Counted from the stretch's first letter, positions 7,145 through 17,123 are shown. The stretch is 64,000 bases of DNA from an uncultured Microbulbifer sp. (GCF_913055755.1 NZ_CAJXKH010000001.1:83630-147629), one strand, 5' to 3'. Notes: a model not told the origin generated them from the sequence alone. Numbers and translations are program-made.

Positions 7145-8737
7145 TCAAGGTGCCGAGATGACGGCACCTCCCTTGGCGGTTCCTTTTTCAGCATCTTTTG
7201 CTGCTGCGCGCTTGCTTGCGGCTTTGCTGCCGGCCTCGGCCTTCTTGTTCGGGCTCAGCTCCGCGAGCATCATCTTCATCTGGTTGTACTCGGCTTCATT
7301 GGTCATCTCCAGCATCAGCGGCTGGGCAACCTCGGCAAAGTAGTCCGCATCCTTCTGGTTATACAGTTCCTGTGCCATCCACTGGGCGATGTGCTGCTCC
7401 CGGGGGGCGCGCAGGTAAGCCTGCTCCAGCATGTCGGTGTACTGCTTTTTCGGGTATCCGAGCATCTCCAGGGTGATCGCCAGACCGTACCAGTGCATCG
7501 CCTGGTCCGACTGGTTGTTAACCAGGTACACAAACTGGTCGCGGGCCTGCTTCAGCATGGTCTTGTTGCGGTCTTCACCAAAGGTGTTGATCTGGCGGTT
7601 CAGCCACAACCAGGCCTGGGCCTTGCGGTACCAGTTATTGTTGCGATCAGACGGTGCTACCTGGGCCAGCAGGTGCGCGGCGCCATCAAAGTCACCAATG
7701 CGGGTCGCAGCGTCTGCGCGTACCGCCATCAGCTTCGGAGAATAAAGACCCTCCTCGTCCGCATACTTCATCAGCGGTTCCAGGCTTTCCATGTTGTAGC
7801 CGGACTTCACCACGAACTGGGCCAGCTCCAGTACTGCCCGCTTTTCGGACAGCGCTGTCATTTTCGGGCGAACGGGCTTGAAGCTAGCGGGTACTTTACC
7901 GCGGGCCATTTTGAAGCTGCCGTTCTGGAACTGGGCGTTGTACTCGGTCTCGATTTCCTCAATCGACATACCCAGGTTTTTCACCAGTGCCTTCACCGGG
8001 TCGGCACCGTCGTTGTAGTCCTTGATGAAACCCTTGAATTCCTCGGCCTTGCCACTCTGCATGATGATCCAGTGGGCCAGCATCCAGCCACTGGCATAAA
8101 CGCGACCTTTCTCTTCATCCGGCGTGTTGTAAGCGGTAGCGGTCAGCAACTGCTGCAGCGGCATCGGGCTGGTATACAGCAGGGTCATGGCGCGCTCGCC
8201 GGGGATCGCGCCGATCTCGTAGGAGTCGCCGGGACCAAAGGTCATGGTGGACATGAACTCGGCAAACCCTTCGCTGTACCAGTAGGGGTAATGCGTGGTG
8301 GTACCGTTGTAGCTCAGGAAGTGCGTGTACTCGTGAAACAGGAATTCACGGGCTTCCAGCTGGCGCTCGCCGGTGCGACCATCCAGGTTCACTAGGGCGT
8401 AACTGCCCTCGGCGGTGGTATCAAACAGACCGTTGGTCATTTCGGACAGGTCCTCACCCACCAGGCCGGCGTAGCTTTTGCGGTCCGCAGCGGCGTAGAT
8501 GGTCAGCTTGGCGCCATCGTCCTTGGCGCCGAGCAGGCTCAGGGCCACCGCGCGATAGCGTTCCAGATCCCGCGCCAGACTGCGCACGGCCTGCGGGTCA
8601 CCATTGGTGATAATCTGAAAGTTAGCGCTGTCAATTTGATGCCAGGTGTCTTTGGCCAGATTGTCGGCCATGGCACCACTGGTAAACAGCAGCGCACTGG
8701 AAATTATGACTATGGAAGCGATGAATCGTGAAAACAT
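7145..8737 (-). CDS. secreted gluzincin-like (peptidase MA-like) protein
   Basis: The 530-residue product begins with a Sec signal peptide (hydrophobic core IASIVIISSALLF, probable cleavage after AMA at about 24). A zinc-protease core follows, with HEYTH at 135-139 and a downstream YSEGFAEF that supplies the third ligand, as in DUF1570/peptidase-MA-like gluzincins. The rest is helical, TPR-like repeat sequence with a Lys/Ala-rich tail. The start at 8737 places the signal peptide correctly; an ATG 11 codons earlier gives a worse N-terminus. It acts outside the cytoplasm. Proteolytic activity is inferred from the motif. It is divergent from an M1 aminopeptidase gene. Confidence 0.8.
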   Translation of the reverse strand: MFSRFIASIVIISSALLFTSGAMADNLAKDTWHQIDSANFQIITNGDPQAVRSLARDLERYRAVALSLLGAKDDGAKLTIYAAADRKSYAGLVGEDLSEMTNGLFDTTAEGSYALVNLDGRTGERQLEAREFLFHEYTHFLSYNGTTTHYPYWYSEGFAEFMSTMTFGPGDSYEIGAIPGERAMTLLYTSPMPLQQLLTATAYNTPDEEKGRVYASGWMLAHWIIMQSGKAEEFKGFIKDYNDGADPVKALVKNLGMSIEEIETEYNAQFQNGSFKMARGKVPASFKPVRPKMTALSEKRAVLELAQFVVKSGYNMESLEPLMKYADEEGLYSPKLMAVRADAATRIGDFDGAAHLLAQVAPSDRNNNWYRKAQAWLWLNRQINTFGEDRNKTMLKQARDQFVYLVNNQSDQAMHWYGLAITLEMLGYPKKQYTDMLEQAYLRAPREQHIAQWMAQELYNQKDADYFAEVAQPLMLEMTNEAEYNQMKMMLAELSPNKKAEAGSKAASKRAAAKDAEKGTAKGGAVISAP

Positions 8738-9093
8738 ATTCTGGCCACCTGGATTGCGTACTCGAAACAACTGTTGTTTTTTTGAACAACATTGCGCGAG
8801 TTGTCACCTTACCCGTTTTTGCTGGCTAAAAAAAGAACAATTCAACGCCAGAACTCCGTATTCAGTCCGATTGCCGGGACCGAGTGGTCACTTTCGCCAG
8901 TGGCTGACTAGCAAGTCCGCGGCCCAGCCCCTTCCCAGGGCACGGCCCCACGCGACCGGCAGCCAACCCAGGCGCCAAACTCCACCCAACGCACACCCAC
9001 CGCACTCTGTCCTATCCCCCTGCAGATGTCGGGGTACAAACCGCTACAATTGGAAAACCTTTGCCCAAAAAATTTCCAACAATTTCTAACCTT
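8738..9093. promoter_or_regulatory. divergent intergenic region with AAACAAC palindrome
   Basis: This 356-bp gap lies between two divergent peptidase genes. It contains a perfect 7+1+7 palindrome, AAACAACTGTTGTTT (8765-8779), about 28 bp upstream of the leftward start. It overlaps a second inverted pair, GTTGTT...AACAAC, to 8790. A TACAAT hexamer (about 9042) could be a -10 for the rightward gene, but no good -35 accompanies it. The rest is C-rich and I see no gene in it. Confidence 0.35.
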
Positions 9094-11844
9094 ATGCGAC
9101 AGATTGCCCTCACCACGCTTCTCGCCGGACTCATTCTCCTCGGCGGCTGCGACAACTCCCCAAAAACCACACCGGACACCGACAAGCCAGCGGCGGAAGA
9201 AAGCGCCAAAGCCGTCCCGCAGCCGGCAGCGGAACCCGCGCCGGCAGAGGCCGCAGATGCCCCCGCGGGCAAATTGCCCGACGGCGTGCGCCCAACTGCC
9301 TACCGGCTCGACCTCAACCTGGACCCGCGCAAGGATCGCTTCGGCGGCCAGGTGGAAATCGACATCGAACTGGACAAAGCCGCAGACCATATCTGGATGC
9401 ACGGCAACAACATCGACGTCACCGAAATCCAAGCCCTGGTCCCGGGGCAGGACGCCCCGGTATCTGCCAGCTACCGCCAGCTGCTCGACAGCGGCGTGGT
9501 GCGGGTAGATTTCGCCGAGGGCGTACCCGCAGGCAAAATCACCCTGCGCATCCAGTACAACGCCCCCTTCGACAAGAACCTCGCCGGCCTGTTCAAGGTC
9601 GAGGAGAAAGGCGATGCATACGCGCTGGCCAAATCCGAGTCGATCCAGGCCCGTCGCTTCCTGCCCGGTTTCGATGAGCCGGGATTGAAGGCCACCTACG
9701 ACATCAGCCTGACCATTCCCAAGGGCTACAAGGCCATCGGCAACGCGCCGGAAGCCAGCCGCAGCGATGCCGGCGAAGGCATGGAAAAGGTCACTTTCGA
9801 GCAGACCCGCCCCATGCCCACCTATCTGCTGTCGCTGGCGGTAGGCCCGTTCGACGTGGTGGAGCGCCCGGCGATTCCCGCCAACGAGTACCGCAAGCAG
9901 GCACTGCCCCTGCGCGGCTTCGCGCGCAAGGGCCGCGGCAAGGACCTTAAGTACATCCTCGACGTCACGCCCGAGATGCTGCGCATCTACGAGGAACAAC
10001 TGCAGCGGCCCTATCCGTTCAAGAAACTGGATATCGTCGCCGCACCCCAGTGGCCCAGTGGCGCCACCGAGCTCTCTGCTGCCATTACCTACCGCGAACA
10101 GCGCATCCTGGTAGAGGGCGACGAGCCGGCTCCCGGCCTGCGCCTGGCCCTGCTGGGTGTGCATGCCCACGAGATCGCCCATATGTGGTTCGGCAACCTG
10201 GTGACCCCGCCGTGGTGGGACGACCTGTGGCTGAAAGAGGGCTTTGCCACCTGGGGTACCCCGCTGGTACTGACCCTGATGGAACCGGACGGCGGCCACG
10301 ACCTGAATGCCGCGGTGCGTGCCATCAGCGCCATGAAGCTCGATTCGCTGGCCAGCACCCGCGCCATTCGCGAGCCGATCGATGACAACAATGATATCCG
10401 CAACGCCTACGATGCCATCACCTACGCCAAGAGCCTGGGCGTTATCCACATGGTGGACGAGTACTTCGGCGCAGACACCTTCCGCCCGGCGCTGGGTCGC
10501 TATATCGAAACTTTTGCCGATGGCGTGGCGAACTCCCCCGACTTCTACAAGGTGATCGGCGAGGAAACCAACAGCCCGCAGCTCACCGACACCTTCCGCA
10601 CCTTTGTGGAACAGAAGGGTGTGCCACTGCTGCAACTGACCCTGGACTGCAACACCAAGGGTGCCGCCAAGGTGCATGTCAAGCAGCAGCGCTACAAGCC
10701 ACTGGGCTCTCCGATTGCCGGCACCGGCAGCACCTGGAGCATTCCGTTTTGCCTGCGCAGCAGCTCCGGCGATGCCCAATGTGAATTCCTGACCGAACAG
10801 CAACAGGTTGTGGATATCTCTGGTGGCCAGTGCCCGCAGTGGATACTGCCCAACGTCAACGGCAGCGGCTATTACCGCTTTGCTATGGACGAGAAGATCT
10901 GGGCAGCACTACTGGAGCGGTTCGACACCCTGAAACCCACCGAACAGTTGGCAGTGATCGACAGCGCCTTTGCCGGCTTCGAAGCGGGCCAGTTGCAACC
11001 GCAAACTCTGATCGCCGTGATCGAGAAATCCGCTGGCTCCGACAAGCGCCAGGTGGTGGCGGCACCTCTTGGCTACCTCGCCAAATATGCCGACCACTAC
11101 GTGGGCACTGAACAGGCGGATAACTGGCAGGCCTTCCTGAAGAAGCTGTACGGGAAAAAGGCACAGCAACTGGCGTCCAACAGCGATAACGAAAGCAAGC
11201 TCCTGTACAGCCAGCTGCTGGGATTCCTCGCGCTGGAAGCGAAGGACGCGGACACCCGCGAAATGTTGCTGGCAAAGGCGCTGGCGTTTACCGGTTTCGG
11301 TCAGCAGAAGGATGCCAAAGCCCTGAACTCGGACCTGTACGAGAGCGCCCTGACCGTCGCCGTGCAGGATTCCGGCAAGGATTTCGTCAATCACCTGATC
11401 CAGGTGCGCAGCGAAATGGACGACCCGCTATTTGACAACGCCAGTGCCGAAGCGCTGGGCCGGGTTACCGACCCGGCACTGCTGGATACCATTCACACCC
11501 TCGCTCTCAGCGAAGACATGGGGGCGCGGGAAGCCTTTGGCCTGATCCGCAACGCCATGGCAGAACCGGCGCTGCAGGCGCAAAACTGGAACTGGCTGCG
11601 CAGCAACTTCCCGGCAGTGGTAAACAAAATCCCGGAGCAGTGGCGACGCAACACACCGCGCTTTGCCGCCAGTTTCTGCGACCGGGAATCCCTGAAAGGG
11701 GTACAGGCGCTGTTCGCCAGTGACAGCAAACTGGTGCCCGGTTACGAGCGCGCCATGGCGCAGACCGAGGAAAGCATCAGTTTGTGTATGGCATTGAAAG
11801 AAAAAGGAACAGAACTGCTCAATACTATTGCTGGCAGCAATTAA
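9094..11844 (+). CDS. M1-family aminopeptidase lipoprotein (ERAP1-type architecture)
   Basis: This 916-residue protein starts with a lipobox (LLGGC, lipidated Cys19) and a Pro/Ala/Glu-rich linker to about 60. An M1 aminopeptidase follows: N-terminal beta domain, catalytic domain with HEIAH (359-363) and the third zinc ligand Glu382 in KEGFATW, and a long C-terminal helical ERAP1_C-like domain. It would remove N-terminal residues from peptides in the periplasm or at the outer membrane. The usual substrate-recognition motif GAMEN is replaced by GATEL (323-327), keeping the key Glu. The ATG at 9094 gives a proper lipoprotein signal; an upstream TTG does not. Confidence 0.9.
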   Translation: MRQIALTTLLAGLILLGGCDNSPKTTPDTDKPAAEESAKAVPQPAAEPAPAEAADAPAGKLPDGVRPTAYRLDLNLDPRKDRFGGQVEIDIELDKAADHIWMHGNNIDVTEIQALVPGQDAPVSASYRQLLDSGVVRVDFAEGVPAGKITLRIQYNAPFDKNLAGLFKVEEKGDAYALAKSESIQARRFLPGFDEPGLKATYDISLTIPKGYKAIGNAPEASRSDAGEGMEKVTFEQTRPMPTYLLSLAVGPFDVVERPAIPANEYRKQALPLRGFARKGRGKDLKYILDVTPEMLRIYEEQLQRPYPFKKLDIVAAPQWPSGATELSAAITYREQRILVEGDEPAPGLRLALLGVHAHEIAHMWFGNLVTPPWWDDLWLKEGFATWGTPLVLTLMEPDGGHDLNAAVRAISAMKLDSLASTRAIREPIDDNNDIRNAYDAITYAKSLGVIHMVDEYFGADTFRPALGRYIETFADGVANSPDFYKVIGEETNSPQLTDTFRTFVEQKGVPLLQLTLDCNTKGAAKVHVKQQRYKPLGSPIAGTGSTWSIPFCLRSSSGDAQCEFLTEQQQVVDISGGQCPQWILPNVNGSGYYRFAMDEKIWAALLERFDTLKPTEQLAVIDSAFAGFEAGQLQPQTLIAVIEKSAGSDKRQVVAAPLGYLAKYADHYVGTEQADNWQAFLKKLYGKKAQQLASNSDNESKLLYSQLLGFLALEAKDADTREMLLAKALAFTGFGQQKDAKALNSDLYESALTVAVQDSGKDFVNHLIQVRSEMDDPLFDNASAEALGRVTDPALLDTIHTLALSEDMGAREAFGLIRNAMAEPALQAQNWNWLRSNFPAVVNKIPEQWRRNTPRFAASFCDRESLKGVQALFASDSKLVPGYERAMAQTEESISLCMALKEKGTELLNTIAGSN

Positions 11845-11868
11845 ACGCCCCATTCCGGGCAAGAAAAA

Positions 11869-11899
11869 GGGGCAGCCGTATCTGGCTGCCCCTTTTTTT
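11869..11899. terminator. bidirectional rho-independent terminator
   Basis: GGGGCAGCC (11869-11877) pairs perfectly with GGCTGCCCC (11884-11892), followed by seven T rightward and preceded by an A-run for the leftward transcript. It lies between the convergent M1 peptidase and sulfotransferase genes and serves both. Confidence 0.92.
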
Positions 11900-11910
11900 A
11901 TTCCGCTACA

Positions 11911-13563
11911 TCAAGCGGGCTCGAACAGCCCCGCCGCATCCAGTACATCCACCATCGGCTGCAATTCCGCGCGATAATGCTTCCACTTTTCCAGAGATGA
12001 TCGGTAGACCGGTTGGCGCACCTGCGCAGCACTGGCGGTAGCAGTTCCCTGTCCGCGGCCGTAATAGGTATCCTGAATTGCATCATCCCAAGATAGTGCG
12101 CATTGCCGAAAAATACGCCGACCAGCCGCGGGGAGATCACTGACCAGTTGCTCATAATCGAGTTCAATAATGCGGTCCGGCACGACTTGACACCAGTGCG
12201 CCATCAACTCGCGATAACCGCAGTAATACCTGGCAAGCTCCTTCTGCCGATATGAAAATGGATATGCGCTCTTGAAAAGAGTCTTGTAGATCGCATAACA
12301 GGTATCCATCGGATCACGTTGCAGATGGATAATTTTGGCCGCTGGCAGGGCCCTTGCAATCCAGCCGAGATAGAGGAAATTCATCGGGTTCTTGTCAATT
12401 ATTCGCTGCCCCCCAAGCAGCTGCGCCCTTGCATGCATCTGCTTTTCGTATGCCACTCCCACCCGATTGATATCAATCGTTTCTCCAGCACTGAGGATTA
12501 CATTTTCATCTTGTGCATTTCCACTTTCAGCCGCCACCTGTAAAAGCAAGCGCGCAAAGGTGTCTGGCTCACCGGCAGAGACCACTCCGGGGGCGGCACA
12601 CAGAATCCGGTCGAGAAGTGTCGACCCCGTGCGCGGCATTCCGAGTATGAAAATAATATTCTTCCCCCGGTCATGTGGCACCTCGGGCGCTGACAGGAAG
12701 TCCGCAGCAAAATTCCCGGAAATGGCCGACATGGTATCCAGATCACGGGCGACATCGTATTCAATATGCTTCCGCCGTACCTCGCTGCCGCTCTGCAGTA
12801 CACTGAAGCTGCGCGAATAATCCCCCAGGTCTTCCAGCTCTTTTGCCAGTGCGAAATTCAGCTGGATCGCTGCGAAGTCAGGCTTGTTGTCATCCATCAA
12901 CTGCGCCTCCAGTTGGCGCACATGGTTTCTATCTGTGGACTGCCTCCGCAGTTCTGAGCGATTTTTATAGGCCTCCCAGTCCTGAGGGTTCAACTGGATC
13001 GCGCGATCGTACAGCGCCTCCGCGCGCTCCAGGTTTCCCATTGCACGGTTGGCCGCAGCACAGTTAAACAGGTTTTCCGCGCTATTCGGTTCTCGCAACA
13101 GGACCGCCTCGTAGATTTCGAGGGCAGTTTCATGTGACTCACACAGGGTATGCAGGTAACCCAGCTGACCGAGAGTGGACGTTTTGATTTTCGCAAGCGC
13201 AGCGAACTCGGTAGAGCGCAGGGTCTGCAGGGCGCTTGCCAGGTCTCCCTCGCGGAAATAGCTGGTAGCAAAATGCAGCTTAACTGGCAGGCGCTTATCC
13301 GGCTGCTCGGATGACAGTTGCAGTGCCTGTCGCAATTGTGCGCGCGCCGCCTGATGCATGCCGCGCTGAATCAGGATGTCGGCCAGAAGGCGCCTTCCGC
13401 TGATATAGGATGGCGCCAAGTCCAGCACGGCCTCTGCCCAGCGCTGAGCATCGGACAGGTTCCCGCGCAAAAAATACTTTCTCGCTGCAGCAAACGCCTT
13501 TCTCGCGTCCGCGCCCGGTTCGGTTGCGGTCGAATAGTGGTTGTTACCAGACATAACACTCAT
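11911..13563 (-). CDS. TPR-containing sulfotransferase
   Basis: The 550-residue protein has tetratricopeptide-type helical repeats from about 25 to 270, then a sulfotransferase domain from about 303 to 530. The PAPS 5'-phosphosulfate loop is GMPRTGSTLLDRIL (308-321), and a 3'-phosphate segment is visible at IIHLQRDPMDTCYAIY. It would transfer sulfate from PAPS to an unknown acceptor bound via the repeats. No signal peptide is visible, so it acts in the cytoplasm. It lies 89 bp downstream of a TonB-dependent receptor on the same strand, with a terminator between them. Receptor/TPR-sulfotransferase pairs recur in environmental proteobacteria, but the substrate is not known. Confidence 0.88.
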   Translation of the reverse strand: MSVMSGNNHYSTATEPGADARKAFAAARKYFLRGNLSDAQRWAEAVLDLAPSYISGRRLLADILIQRGMHQAARAQLRQALQLSSEQPDKRLPVKLHFATSYFREGDLASALQTLRSTEFAALAKIKTSTLGQLGYLHTLCESHETALEIYEAVLLREPNSAENLFNCAAANRAMGNLERAEALYDRAIQLNPQDWEAYKNRSELRRQSTDRNHVRQLEAQLMDDNKPDFAAIQLNFALAKELEDLGDYSRSFSVLQSGSEVRRKHIEYDVARDLDTMSAISGNFAADFLSAPEVPHDRGKNIIFILGMPRTGSTLLDRILCAAPGVVSAGEPDTFARLLLQVAAESGNAQDENVILSAGETIDINRVGVAYEKQMHARAQLLGGQRIIDKNPMNFLYLGWIARALPAAKIIHLQRDPMDTCYAIYKTLFKSAYPFSYRQKELARYYCGYRELMAHWCQVVPDRIIELDYEQLVSDLPAAGRRIFRQCALSWDDAIQDTYYGRGQGTATASAAQVRQPVYRSSLEKWKHYRAELQPMVDVLDAAGLFEPA

Positions 13564-13596
13564 CTTTTTCTTTTAGTCTACCCGAATATCTCCCAT

Positions 13597-13621
13597 AAAA
13601 AAGCCGGCCCAGAGACCGGCT
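13597..13621 (-). terminator. rho-independent terminator after the TonB receptor
   Basis: Reading leftward, AGCCGG(T) at 13616-13621 pairs with CCGGCT at 13602-13607 and is followed by a T-run. It lies 32 nt past the receptor stop and would limit read-through into the sulfotransferase gene. Confidence 0.75.
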
Positions 13622-13652
13622 GAATACCACTTAGGTGAAGCAACAATGGGAA

Positions 13653-16103
13653 TCAGAAATGATAACGCCCGGAGAGTCCCAGCGTACGCGGCAAACTGAT
13701 GTAATCCTTGGAGGCATTGCCGTAGAAGTTTTCAGCTGGATCGGTGCCCATATGGGCCTCTGTCAAAGCGCCGGTCACACCATCTTCGTTGAACAGGTTT
13801 TTGGCAAACAGGGTAATATCCCAGTCTTCAGCCACCAGGGTACTGCTGGCATTCCAGAGCTGGAAAGCGTCGAACTCGGCATAGGTTCTGCCCGCACCGA
13901 TCGCGTTGGTGGTTTCCGACTGGTAGTAGCCACCGAGACGCGAAACCAGGGTAAAGCCTTCCGCAACGCTGGTGGTGTGATCCAGGGAGACCGACAGCGT
14001 GTGCTCGGCAGTACCCGGCAGGGTGGCGCCAGCCTCGGCGACCATGAACTCACCCAGAATGCCGTCGCCCTGCCAGTTACCATAGGGCTGATAGAAGTCA
14101 GACGTAAGTTCCGCATCCACAAAGGCATAACCCATGCTGTAGTGAACGCTCTCGCTCAGGTTGCCTTCAAGTTCGACTTCCAGTCCCTGGGTGCGCGCCT
14201 CATCGCCATTAACCGCAGCGAAAAATCCCCAGTTGGCGGTGGCGGTATTCAACTGCGGATCCGTCCAGTCCATGCGGAACAGTGACACGGTGTAACGCAT
14301 TGCGTCGGTCGCCCCCTTGATACCGAGCTCGTAGTTCATCACCTGGTCGGCGCCGTACTGCAGGTAATCCGGGCTCTCTGCAAAACCACCGGCCAGCGGC
14401 ACCGCATTGGCGCCGCCGCGGCGATAGCCTTCGGACACCGTGGCGTAGAGCATGGTGCGCTCGGTCATATCCCAGGAGACGTTCGCCTTCAGCAGGGTAT
14501 CCTCATCCTCGGTGGTGAAACTGGCCCGGGTGCTCTCTTCCGGCTCTGGCCAGATAGGCAGCTGCAGCACCGAGTCGTTGGTCAACTTGTTATCAAACGC
14601 ACGCAGGCCCAGCGTCATCCGGAAGGTATCGCTGAAGTTGAACGTGGTTTCACCGAATACGGCGGCATCGGTAAAGTTCTGGTTGCGCCTGAAATAGAAG
14701 TCTTGATCCTGGACATTGGCGCCCCAGCCAGTAAATTCCTCGGCAAAGGAAATGCCATCTGTATAGACAGCAGGCGCAACAGAAGCCCATTCAGCCCAAC
14801 CCGGCATATAGCTATTCTGTCCGGCATCGCTGTCCTGGTCCATGTAATAGAAACCGGCTACCCAGTCCACGAAGTTATCGCCGTTGGAAACCAGTCGGAT
14901 CTCCTGCACCAGGGCGCTGTCTTCGTAAAAGCGTTCGGCTTTTGCCAGTGGGCGCGGAGAACCACCGTAGTATGCGGCGAACCAGTTGTTCTGGGCATAG
15001 AAACCGGAATTGTCGCTGATCGCGATACCGTCATGGGAGTAACTGGAAGTACTGGAGGTAAACGTGGCAAAACCCATATCCAGGGATATCTCCATGGATG
15101 TCAGGGAGACGTCGCGCTCGGAGGGTTCCAGGGTTACCGCGCCATTTTCGTAGTCATCGTAGAATTCCTCCTCACCGCCGACCCAGTTGGTGCCCCGCGT
15201 GACCTGGCGGCGCCCGCCAATCTCATCGCTCTGCATCTGGTGAGAGAGCAGTACGCTGAACTGGTCGCTGGGCTCGATCAGCAGCGCCGCCCGCGCATAG
15301 GAAATTTCCACGGTGTCCGCATCTTCCACCCGGCGGAAGATCGGCGCACCCGCGGCGATATCGCCTCCAGCGGCGACCGGCGCCCCCGCAGAATTCAATT
15401 CGTACACGTTCGTGTAATCTACGATACCGTCATTATCGATGGTTCCGGCGTACGCGCGCAGTGCCATCTTGTCCCCGAGCGGCATATTCACCAGGGCATC
15501 GGCACTGAGATTGGTGCCCTCAGAGCCTTCGGTCTGGCTGACACTGGTGGCGACTTTGGCCTCAAAGCCCTCCGTGGACGGCTTGGCCATGATGTAACGG
15601 ACAGTCCCCGCAAGAGAACCGGAACCGTAAAGCGTGCCCTGGGGGCCGCGCAGCACTTCCACCCGCTCAATATCTTTCAGCACGAAGTTGCCATATAGGG
15701 GGGTATCGTCGATGTAGGTAGCTACCGTGGGCACCGCGGATAGCGGTACGTCACCATTGGCTCCGGTATCCACGTTCATGCCGCGAATAATGACACCGTT
15801 GACCGTGCCTGAATTTCGGTAGCCGCGATCGACAACCGTCAGCCCCGGAACGCTGCGCATCATTTCCGCCGCGTCGGTAATCTGGCTTGCCTCCAGCTCG
15901 TCGCCGGACACCGCAGAAATATTGTAGGGAATATCCTGTACGCTCTGTGCACGGCGGGTCGCGGTTACGACGATTTCCTCGATCGGCTCGACGCTCTGCG
16001 CAACCGATATCTGTGGCGCTGCTGCCAGTGTCCCCGCAGACACTGCCGCTACGGCACCTGCCAGAATGGACTTGCAAAACCCCTGATTGGATAGTTGTTT
16101 CAT
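13653..16103 (-). CDS. TonB-dependent outer-membrane receptor
   Basis: The 816-residue protein has an N-terminal signal peptide (to about 36), a TonB-box-like EEIVVTATR, a plug domain (DIPYNISAVSGDEL through VEVLRGPQGTLYGSGSLAGTVRYI) and a 22-strand-type barrel ending in the C-terminal Phe of GRYHF. It imports a scarce ligand across the outer membrane using TonB energy. The ligand may be a siderophore, cobalamin, oligosaccharide or other compound; sequence alone does not say. The nitrilase-family gene lies 165 bp upstream on the same strand, and the sulfotransferase is downstream, so the three form a leftward cluster. Confidence 0.93.
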   Translation of the reverse strand: MKQLSNQGFCKSILAGAVAAVSAGTLAAAPQISVAQSVEPIEEIVVTATRRAQSVQDIPYNISAVSGDELEASQITDAAEMMRSVPGLTVVDRGYRNSGTVNGVIIRGMNVDTGANGDVPLSAVPTVATYIDDTPLYGNFVLKDIERVEVLRGPQGTLYGSGSLAGTVRYIMAKPSTEGFEAKVATSVSQTEGSEGTNLSADALVNMPLGDKMALRAYAGTIDNDGIVDYTNVYELNSAGAPVAAGGDIAAGAPIFRRVEDADTVEISYARAALLIEPSDQFSVLLSHQMQSDEIGGRRQVTRGTNWVGGEEEFYDDYENGAVTLEPSERDVSLTSMEISLDMGFATFTSSTSSYSHDGIAISDNSGFYAQNNWFAAYYGGSPRPLAKAERFYEDSALVQEIRLVSNGDNFVDWVAGFYYMDQDSDAGQNSYMPGWAEWASVAPAVYTDGISFAEEFTGWGANVQDQDFYFRRNQNFTDAAVFGETTFNFSDTFRMTLGLRAFDNKLTNDSVLQLPIWPEPEESTRASFTTEDEDTLLKANVSWDMTERTMLYATVSEGYRRGGANAVPLAGGFAESPDYLQYGADQVMNYELGIKGATDAMRYTVSLFRMDWTDPQLNTATANWGFFAAVNGDEARTQGLEVELEGNLSESVHYSMGYAFVDAELTSDFYQPYGNWQGDGILGEFMVAEAGATLPGTAEHTLSVSLDHTTSVAEGFTLVSRLGGYYQSETTNAIGAGRTYAEFDAFQLWNASSTLVAEDWDITLFAKNLFNEDGVTGALTEAHMGTDPAENFYGNASKDYISLPRTLGLSGRYHF

Positions 16104-16268
16104 GCTGCCCTCGACTAGGTTTGGTTCTCTTATTTTGAATTTATTTGCCGGCCGGACTGCGCCCGCGATTACCTGTAAAAGATTCTTGTCGCTGTCATTG
16201 GCATAAACCTAGTGCCAGTTAGTGTATACCGAATGGTCCAGTTTTCCTGTTGCGATATTGACTGCTGG

Positions 16269-17123
16269 TTATTCGGGAACTTTCAGCGGGCCCAGCTTCT
16301 CCAGCGCGGATGAAACCGCACCGAGCTGATACTGGGGATATTGCACCCGCCCGTCGCGGAAACTTTTAAGTGTTTGCCCCAGGCCTTTCATGCCGCGCTC
16401 TCGAACCCGGGTTACTTTTTCCACATCTATTTCAAATGCAATAATTTCTTCGTCTACCGACGCCTCGTGAATCGTTTCTCCTTCCGGGCCAACGACGATG
16501 GATCGACCCACCCCCTGGGCCCCTGCGGAGTTCACATCCACTACGTAGCACTGGTTCATCACCGCGCTGGCACGCACGATGGAGAGCTCATCCTGGCGGT
16601 CGATGGTGTCGGTTTTGGTCGGATGTATCAGGACTTCGGCACCGAGCCACGCCAGTGCACGGGTCGTTTCCGGGAACCAGATGTCATAACAGATAGAAAC
16701 GCCAAAACGCCCAACTTCCGGCACATCAAACACCACGAACTGGTCACCGGCAGTGACGCCTTTTTCATAGGGCAGGAAGGGGTAGATCTTGCGATAGCGA
16801 TCGACGATTTCACCCGCGGGATTAATAACCGGCGTGGTGTTGAACACCGCACTGCCGCATTTTTCATACATGGAACCGGGCACCAGCCAGATACCCAGTT
16901 CCCGCGCTGCACGACAAAATGCCGCTTCTTCCGGGGACGGCAGCTCTTTTGCGTGTTGCGCACCGACCCCACGCAAGGCAAGTTCGCTCAGCACCACCAT
17001 CTTTACCCAGGGGTAACGCAACTTGGTGCGCTGGATTTTCTGCAGCAGCAACTCCAGGTTGTCTGTTTCTTCCAGCTTGAGCTGAAGAGCTGCGATACCG
17101 AAAGGGCTGCTTCTATTACTCAT
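16269..17123 (-). CDS. carbon-nitrogen hydrolase (nitrilase superfamily)
   Basis: This 284-residue nitrilase-superfamily hydrolase has the full catalytic set: Glu47 (VVLSELAL), Lys112 (YRKIYPF), Cys145 (SICYDIWFPE) and the supporting Glu120 (PYEKGV). It would hydrolyse an amide, carbamoyl or nitrile C-N bond in the cytoplasm and release ammonia. The start at 17123 is the last ATG before the conserved N-terminus, with CAGGAA about 12 nt upstream; the frame extends further but without family similarity. It is divergent from an MFS transporter gene and upstream of a TonB receptor, which suggests hydrolysis of an imported nitrogen compound. The substrate is unknown. Confidence 0.88.
   Translation of the reverse strand: MSNRSSPFGIAALQLKLEETDNLELLLQKIQRTKLRYPWVKMVVLSELALRGVGAQHAKELPSPEEAAFCRAARELGIWLVPGSMYEKCGSAVFNTTPVINPAGEIVDRYRKIYPFLPYEKGVTAGDQFVVFDVPEVGRFGVSICYDIWFPETTRALAWLGAEVLIHPTKTDTIDRQDELSIVRASAVMNQCYVVDVNSAGAQGVGRSIVVGPEGETIHEASVDEEIIAFEIDVEKVTRVRERGMKGLGQTLKSFRDGRVQYPQYQLGAVSSALEKLGPLKVPE

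Noticed and set aside
8908..10803. 631-residue frame antisense to the first M1 peptidase
   Set aside because: It mirrors a protein with a complete zinc-peptidase site and has low-complexity composition.
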